Source: Dichotomocladium elegans (Eukaryota > Mucoromycota > Mucoromycetes > Mucorales > Lichtheimiaceae). Taken from it: a stretch of 64,000 bases of DNA. A model generated the notes under the pieces. It searched no databases, had not been told where the DNA came from, and saw nothing but the letters and a program-made list of their open reading frames with translations. The translations under genes were made by a program, and so were the position numbers. Shown here piece by piece: positions 57,096 through 64,000 of this stretch. Position 1 is the stretch's first letter, and each line of letters opens with the position of its first letter. The stretch covers positions 372,001-436,000 of the forward strand of contig JAIXMN010000005.1 in the NCBI GenBank assembly GCA_025716815.1. Reading direction: 5' to 3'.

Positions 57096-60000
57096 ATGGC
57101 TCCTTCTGCATCCCGCAAAAGAGCCGCTCTTGCTGCTCTTCCCACCTCAATACCACAAATATTCAACGATGCACAAAAGCCGAATGCTAACCAGCGCAAG
57201 CATGCAATCGCGCTTCGTAAAATTCAGGAACAATGTATCCTGAATTCACCCATAGTGGAAGGGCGACCTCATGATATTGACGTTGAGGCAGAAGCTCAAT
57301 TCAACGCTGCCGTTATCCGAAATATCAACAAGATCTTGCAGATCCGCAGGAGGGAACCCCATGCCGATCGCATTGTCCGATTCATCGCAACCTTCATGCA
57401 GTACACACAGCAGCTGGGTTCGTCTGACGTCGAAAAGGATCTTGCGATGAACGATATTAATCGATTAAGCACGTAGACTCGCGAGACGCGGATGACGAGA
57501 ACGAATTTGAAGAGGAGGAACAGGAGGAGACTAGCTTTCTCTCGGCGCGATTTATTGAGCACCTCATGCGCCATTTGTTACGAGGCTTGACAGGAAAGCA
57601 CAAACCCGTCCGCTTGCGGTGTTGCCAAATCATTGCTTTTAGCATTAATTCACTTGGCGATATTGAGTAAGCAGAGAGACAGAAGTGTGGCCATCCCCAC
57701 GTATCTTGTTGTTTATTTTCATCCACCCATCAACCCCCCCCTTCCCACAAAAAATAGCGAGGCGCTATACCAGAACCTCCGTAATGCACTCTTTGATCGG
57801 ATCAAGGACAAGGAGGCACCTATTCGGATTCAGGCAGCTACAGCCTTGGCACGATTACAGAACGCAGACGAAGAAGTCGATGAAAAGGACGGTAGAACCA
57901 TCACAGCCAAACTGCTCTGGCTGCTCCAGCATGACCCGAGCGCGTATGTAACCATATTGTTATTGCCGTTGTTGTTGTTGTTGCTGCTGCTGCTGCTGTG
58001 ATCGGCCTGTTCATGATTTTCGATTTTATTTCAGAGAAGTGCGGCGCGTCATACTCTTTAACATTGACCGAACACCAGAAACTATCCCTTATATTATTGA
58101 ACGTGCACGTGACATCGATGCCATCAATCGGAGGGTCGTCTTTCTCAAGCCAATGGCAGAGATCGAGGATTTCCGGATCCTCACTACGCAGCAGCGCAGT
58201 GATCTTCTCAAATGGGGTCTGAATGACAGGTAAAACGAAAACGGGAGGAGAGAGCAAGTCGAGTTTCTGATCCGGAAATACCAGAGACCCATTAGTCCGT
58301 CAAGCTGCTAGCAAAATGCTGGCTAACCATTGGATTCGGCACACAGGCAATAATCTGCTAAAGGTAGCATCGAAAGGCGTTCCTGGATTAAAATACTAAT
58401 CATGCGATTTTTTTTAACATGCGCAGTTTATCGAACGGATAGATTTACTTGAGGGTAGTGGAGCAGAAGACATCCTCACCGCATTCTTAAATGCTAGGCC
58501 AGATATTGTCAACACAATTAAACTTGAAGGTAAAAAACTTTCCCCCAGCAAAGATCTATCCAAAGCCGATGATCGACAACCTTCTCCATCCTAGAACATT
58601 TCTGGGACACGCTCTCTGTCGAGGGTGCCTTTATGGCAAAGGTTTTTATCAAGTTTCTGAAGGCGAACAAGGTTGGTAATCAAGCCTTTTAAGGCGTTCC
58701 AAAAAAAAAATATAGACAAAGTGGTGGTCTAACCTTGATTCTTAGCTCGAGGATATGTTGGACGACATCTTGCCTGAAGTTACTCGACACGCTTTCCTTA
58801 TTCAAACTTACAAAGATCTATGGAGGGATGCCCCAAAAGAAACTGAGGTCGACTACGAATTCATCGTTGGTCAGCTACTTGATATTGCAAAGTGCTTGGA
58901 CTATGGCGACGAAGTCGGTCGAAGGAAGATGTTTGTTCTTCTACGTACGTAGAGGTCTATTCACTTTGTTACTTTGCAAAACGTTTTATTCTGATGGGGT
59001 CTATTTATTTCTACCAGGCGAGATGCTGACAGTACCCGAGGTGCCAGACGATCATCTTGCCAGTATAGTGGAGCTTTTCAAGATCATCTCGCTGGACGAG
59101 CGGGATTTCACGCGGTAAGTCGTCGCATAGGTATTCAGGTTCTTGTTACGATTCATTTTCTCCAATTGTTTAGAACAATGGTCGAAATCATCGCCGATAT
59201 CCAAGAGCAGATCGATGCTGATAATAATAATACCGGATCTGTAGTAAGAACGCATATTTATTTCTTTGGCTGGCATGACCCTAAAGTTACGGCTAGGAGC
59301 CAGGGACGCCTTCTAAGCGTGCAAGAACGGAACATAATGACGATCATGACGATGATTATGCTATTGTAAAAGTGGAGACTGAAGAATCTTCTGCAGCTGA
59401 AGCTGAAGCGTTCCTCCTGAGAAAATCGCTATTCCAACTAAAATGTCTCACCATCTGCAAATATATGTTGGAACAAAGCGAAGAGGTAACAATGTCAAAT
59501 CTTCAAGGTTAGGCGCTTCTGTGGATCTAATCATATACCATACAGTCATTACAAGACAACTCAACCCTGTACGGTGTATTAAATGACTTGATTGTCCCAT
59601 CGGTTCAAAGCAAAGAAGTGGTCCTACGAGAAGAAGGATTACATTGCCTTGGACTTTGCTGTATTCTCGATAAGGTTCGTCACAACTCCATCAGGTGATC
59701 GATCATTTATTGATTTTTCCGCTGTAGAATCTAGGACATCACAATATACCACTCTTCATTCACTGCGTCAAAAACGGACATGAGGAATTGCAACAAAAAG
59801 CTCTGATGGTACGATACCCCGTCTGATGTACTCAGGAGCGACTCACCATGCGATTCTTAGATTTTATTTGATCTTATAATGATATACGGCCTACCGGCGA
59901 TACAAGAAAAACTGGATGATGTATTTCTCATTAGCTAATACCACAATACGTGGGCCGCAGTACTTATATGTCTTTGCTAATTTCTTTAGGCAGATGAGCT

Positions 60001-61074
60001 GCGGAATATTTTCGAGATATGTCTTGATCATGATAGCCAAGTCATTCAATCCACTGCTGTAGAAGGCTTGGCTAAGCTAATGCTTACCCGTGTTTACAAG
60101 GACGAAAGCGTGAGCAGGCTTCAAGCGCGAGACTATACAAAAGTCGTACTGACGAGTACAATGTTTCTGTAATAGATCTTGAAGCTGCTCGTCATTCTAT
60201 ACTTTTTCCCGGCTACCTTTGACAATATCAAGATACAACAATGCCTCAGCTACTTTTTCCCGGCGTATTGTTACTCGGCGTTTGAGAACCAACAGCGCAT
60301 GGCCAAGGTAGATGCGCGCATATACAAAGGAGCTTTCATTTACGTTCTATTAAATAGGTTGCGATTCCGGCTATCCTTGAGTTATGCGAAATATACAAGG
60401 ACTTGGGAAGAGATGAAAAAATGGTTTCTCCTTCTCAAATAGCTGATATGCTAGCAGACTGGACTGACCCACGCAAGATCGCTACGTACGTATTCTCCCA
60501 CACCAGCCATAGATAGCTCAATTAACATGTATGTCTCTATCTAGGAGCAAGATAACGACTGGCGATAAATCGACCGTCGATATGAACCTTCAGGCGACTT
60601 TAGCATTCGATATCCTCAAGGCAATCTTTCGCCATCCAGGACGTAAGTAGGCTGGACCGATGGATAAAACTATGGGCATGTCTGATCGTCTTTGTATGTT
60701 AGTGGTTCTGAAGACAATGGTACACATGCTACTAAAGATTCACATTGCTGATGCCGACCAAGATCATCTGAAAGTTATCAAACTGCTGATCGAACGAATC
60801 GAAGACGTAAGTTCTGATAGGATCCTTCATGACTGCGTTCCCCACCTGCATCTTTCAAAACGTGTAGGAAAAGCCGATAAAAGAAACCATGGTTCGGAAC
60901 TCGTTCCATCGATTTTGTAAAGCCGTTGATAAATATTACATTCCAGAATCCGAAGAGGTCCAAGGAAATGGAGACGGCCAAGCAGAGGACGAAGAGGAAC
61001 AGGAAGAAGAAGAGGTCCGCAACGAAGATAGCGTAGATGATGACCTCGATGATGTGATATCTGAAGAAAACTGA
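57096..61074 (+). CDS. YCG1: Condensin subunit CAP-G (YCG1/CND3-like)
   Basis: HEAT-repeat subunit of condensin that binds DNA for mitotic chromosome compaction (family knowledge). The gene has roughly 18-20 short introns. Landmarks, in order: basic N-terminus MAPSASRKRAALAAL; IPQIFNDAQKPNANQRKHAI; FIEHLMRHLLRGLTGKHKPV followed by RLRCCQIIAFSINSLGDI; RIKDKEAPIRIQAATALARL; WLLQHDPSAEVRRVILFNID; RARDIDAINRRVVFLKPMA; the long central HEATs (DEVGRRKMFVLLREMLTVPE); and DPRKIATSKITTGDKSTVDM near the end. The C-terminus is strongly acidic. A first intron G|GTTCGT..CACGTAG|AC (about 57420-57482) keeps frame. I traced most but not all junctions between 59,100 and 60,700. Confidence 0.88.
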
Positions 61075-61301
61075 AAATAACATCTACTTGGATTTCAAAA
61101 TCGAGACCACGCCTTCGCATAGGAGTCTTTTTTGAAGAAAGAGACAGGGATCAGAAAGGCAATCATGCCTTGCGTCGCGTACTGATTGCCGTAGAATCTC
61201 CATGTTACATTAAAAGGGATAGGCGCTCGCTCGTTCTCGCTTAGCTGAGACTCAATTCAATCGTTTCCGGGTTGAGGTGTGGTTCTTGGGCATTCTTCGC
61301 C

Positions 61302-62255
61302 ATGGTCAATTCCATGACAGCAGCATGCTGCATAATCGGCGATGAGATCCTTAACGGCAGAGTTAAAGACACCAATTCACATTTTCTTGGTAACGCGGTG
61401 CGCTTCGTGTGTACTCGATTTCCCTCTGTAGCTGAGTCATTTTTCCCGAAGCAAAGTTCCTGTTCAAGCTTGGAATAGAGCTGAAGCGAGTCGAAGTAGT
61501 GGGTGATGATGTTGAGGACATTGGAAGCACGGTCCGTCGACTTTCGAGTATGCATGATCTTGTATTCACCAGCGGTGGTATTGGTGAGTAGTTATTTATT
61601 TTACTGTACTGAAAGTGCGGGGCCGATTGGGTTTGGCTGACAGACTGTGTGTGATATGTTTCCTAAAGGTGTGACGCACGATGACGTTTCTTATCAGGCC
61701 ATTGCGTCTGCGTATGGGCTTGAGCTTCGGGTTGACGCCGATACATATCAACGGGTGCAGATGATGATGATGGCGGCGGCGAGGAAGCACTGGGACGATG
61801 GATGCGAAAAAGGCGGGTCCTACGAGCGGCTTGCGATGCTACCCTGGCCGGCCGAGCTGCTGCGACCTCGGGCGGAGATGATGATTCCCGTCGTGGTCGT
61901 CAACCGCAACATTTACATGCTTCCTGGCGTTCCGAAACTCTTTGAGACGCTTGTCGAGCTGCTTCACGACCGCCTGGTGTTGTCCTCTTGCGACAGCAGC
62001 GACCGTCGGCGGCGTTTCTATCGGTCGGAGGTGGCCACCAAAGCACACGAGATCACCATCGCGGCTTCATTGGCATCCATCCAGGACAGGGTCCGCCGCG
62101 ACGGGATCAAAATAGGCAGTTATCCACTCTGGGGAAATGCCGACGCAAGCGTCGTGGTCAGCGTCGTCGGTAAGGATGAGCATGCGGTGAACGCGGTCGC
62201 GGCAGAGGTTGCGAAAGAAATTGGTGGGTGGGAATATCATCCTGCGCGTCTCTGA
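61302..62255 (+). CDS. Molybdopterin-binding-domain protein (CinA/FLAD1 N-terminal-like)
   Basis: Exons 61302-61389, 61452-61583 and 61669-62255 give 269 codons (268 aa). The MoCF/MogA-type fold is clear: CCIIGDEILNGRVKDTNSHF, LGIELKRVEVVGDDVEDIG, then DLVFTSGGIGVTHDDVSYQA (the TSGGxGxTxDD signature) and MIPVVVVNRNIYMLPGVPKL. It is the architecture of the N-terminal half of FLAD1 and of the CinA domain, without a FAD-synthase (PAPS-reductase-like) half. In other organisms this domain hydrolyses or binds nucleotide-containing cofactors; the specific role here is unknown. The first ATG in the frame was used; a second, four codons later, would also fit. Acceptor CCCGAAG (61451) is slightly unusual. 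Confidence 0.82.
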
Positions 62256-63162
62256 AACATTCCTTCCCCCCCAAAAAAAATAAAAATGTCTTTTTCATTA
62301 CTCAATGATGGGACGCTACGTACTTGGGCAAAACGCATGCTGGCTCTGCAGGGCAGCTGAAGCTATTGTAAAATTACTATACTATAGCGCACCAAGAGTC
62401 GATACCGCGAGGGAAACTGCCGGGGTTTCAGCAAAGCCGTTTGGTTTTGAAGACGAGAAAGCCAAAGTGGACAAACAGCCGGAACGGGTTCGGGCGGATC
62501 AAGGTGTAAGATAACATCAAGAAGCCCAGACGGATTTGGGGTCCGCATAGAAGCATTGGCCGTCCTCCACCCCCCACCCCCAAACCATCTGGTTCTGCAC
62601 CTTTTCTGTGGGTTAGTAAGCTTGCAGAATGAACACTCAGATAGGCTGTGGAGGCAAGGAGCCCTGGCCGACTGAAGGTATCGTTCTTTCCCTTTTGGGA
62701 ACAGTTGTAAGCTCTAAAGATAGCTTGGAGATCAGTCAATTAGACAAAAGAGAGATATGAACATGAATTTTGTGTTACATGTGGGATCGAACTATTGTCA
62801 TTATTAACTAGTGCCAGTACAAAAAAGATAATGAGGAGTCGTTGCTGAAAGCACGTCTAGCGTGAGAGAAAAATTAAAGATCTGGAATTTCATTGTTTCC
62901 CTTATACAAGAATGACAAGAACAGATGCCATGATGCAGTGAATTATTTTATCCATCTATCCCCAAATGGCGCTTTTCATATGGAACTTGTGTATTCGACT
63001 TCAATTTGGAACGGTCCAATAAGCGAGATGAGGGCCCCGATTCAAGCAAGCTATGCAACTTTGACTCTCCGCTGATGCATCCCCATTCTTCCCTTCTCAC
63101 ATTCAGCCTTTCTCCTCATTCTTCTCACTCACCTTCAGGGACCCACATTCTCATTTCTCACC
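62256..63162. other. Intergenic, nothing clear
   Basis: Short overlapping frames only; C run near 62565-62580. A CT-rich stretch (63090-63130) precedes the last gene. Confidence 0.45.
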
Positions 63163-63975
63163 ATGAGGCCTTTGAATCGACCTCCCTTTCTGCCATCGCC
63201 TCGACAACCTCACGATTCGGTACGCTGGTTCGTCATTGGCGCTTATCAAGCCGGTTGCTCGACGTCAAGGATAAGCGACATGACTCATTTGAGCGAGAAT
63301 GCCGTGAGGAACATTGTTCGCAACTTCCAGCATACGGGGTCTCCTTCCCACCGGAGAATAATGGTCAGCGGTAAGCGCAGTGGAGGAGGCTTGCACAAAT
63401 CGAAAGGTGAGGTGAATAATGAGGTGCACTCCAACACACACGACACACACACACAAATATATATATACACCTCTACACAATGCATATACGCATATGCAAC
63501 TATACCCATACACACAATATATACACCTATATATATATCTATATCTATATATATATACAACATATTATGAAATTACAAAAGGCCCTCGTAATACGGATTT
63601 AATAACGGCTCAAGATGTAATCCAGCATGTGTTGCAACAAACACAAGACAATAGCAACGATGACATTGAGGTTCGGTTAGATATGCTGACAAGGAAACAT
63701 GTGTCACAGGAGCGGGGGAAAAAGAGAGAGAGAGGACTGACTAATTGATTTTTGTTTATCTACAGCAACAAGTATGGACGGAAGAGGACGACCGTGCGCT
63801 TTTACATTTTGTCCTGTCGCGCCTAAATGGCATACGATGGCATGATAGTAGATGGCAGCAGCTTGAGTCGACTTTGGATGGAAGACACACCGCCCGTGAA
63901 TGTCAAGAACGATGGGAAACCATGCGACCCATTTTGCTTGAAACAATTAATCTTTCAGGGACACAGGGTTGGTAA
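63163..63975 (+). CDS. HTH plus Myb/SANT DNA-binding protein
   Basis: Exon 1 (63163-63406) encodes a homeodomain-like helix-turn-helix resembling those at the N-terminus of Tc1-type transposases: VRWFVIGAYQAGCSTSRISD then NAVRNIVRNFQHTGSPSHRR. It splices (G|GTGAGG..AAAAG|GC) to a second exon starting at 63582 with an acidic linker. After a further intron ending in CTACAG at 63766, the last exon carries a Myb/SANT repeat with the three aromatic positions: VWTEEDDRALLHFVLSRLNG, IRWHDSRWQQLESTLDGR, and ECQERWETM. The donor of the second intron is not certain (about 63700). The first intron contains CA and TA microsatellites. Probably a nuclear regulator, possibly one that captured a transposase DNA-binding domain; this is inference. 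Confidence 0.7.
63436..63557 (+). repeat. CA/TA-rich microsatellite in an intron
   Basis: Runs of CACACA and ATATAT with intervening TACACC units inside the first intron of the HTH-Myb gene. Confidence 0.75.
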
Positions 63976-64000
63976 AGAGAAAAAAAAACAAAACTCCATG

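Noticed and set aside
1..64000. tRNA, rRNA or CRISPR-like arrays
   Set aside because: I looked for tRNA-like A and B boxes, T-loop motifs and spaced direct repeats and found none convincing; the tandem repeats present are simple microsatellites.

Overview
The window looks like nuclear chromosome sequence from a filamentous fungus, most probably an early-diverging one (Mucoromycota; inference from gene content, short introns and the Fanzor-bearing transposon remnants, not from a database search). Genes are eukaryotic, intron-rich, on both strands, with no operons. Exon structures below were traced by hand from frame, splice signals and family knowledge; where all exon lengths sum to an intact reading frame I say so.

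Layout. 1-4.5 kb: sparse, one plausible small minus-strand gene (1666-2022) and fragments of an unidentified spliced gene. 4.6-15.6 kb: Rho GEF (ROM2-like), BTB/POZ protein, glucosamine-6-phosphate acetyltransferase GNA1, MBOAT lysophospholipid acyltransferase (ALE1-like), and DPM2. Together these touch cell-wall signalling, chitin precursor supply, membrane lipids and glycosylation. 15.9-18 kb: a decayed Fanzor element. 18.5-24.5 kb: a SART3/PRP24-like spliceosome recycling factor without RRMs, a tiny new gene, and the ARF GAP GLO3. 24.6-28 kb: a second, longer decayed Fanzor plus a Tc1/mariner-type transposase fragment. 28-37 kb: C2H2 zinc-finger protein, a putative DNA-binding protein, an epoxide hydrolase, acyl-CoA-binding protein and a divergent EXO1/XPG-like protein. 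37.7-39.4 kb: a third transposon copy, ending about 20 bp before the start of a CCDC90/FMP32-like mitochondrial gene. 42-64 kb: a candidate polyQ gene, a membrane-anchored DUF4097-type protein, MOZART1, an arrestin-domain adaptor, the mRNA export factor MEX67, NPC1, PRP38, condensin subunit CAP-G, a molybdopterin-binding-domain protein, and an HTH-Myb protein.

Two things stand out. First, at least eight introns appear to use a GC donor instead of GT (in the BTB, SART3, GLO3, zinc-finger, epoxide hydrolase, MOZART1 and MEX67 genes); without them several genes appear frameshifted or lose conserved residues. Second, the three transposon copies share ends: the same right-end repeat flanks both Fanzor and mariner-type transposase remnants, and the same left-end sequence lies 3' of both. 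This suggests one transposon family that carried both a DDE transposase and a Fanzor (eukaryotic TnpB-like) nuclease.
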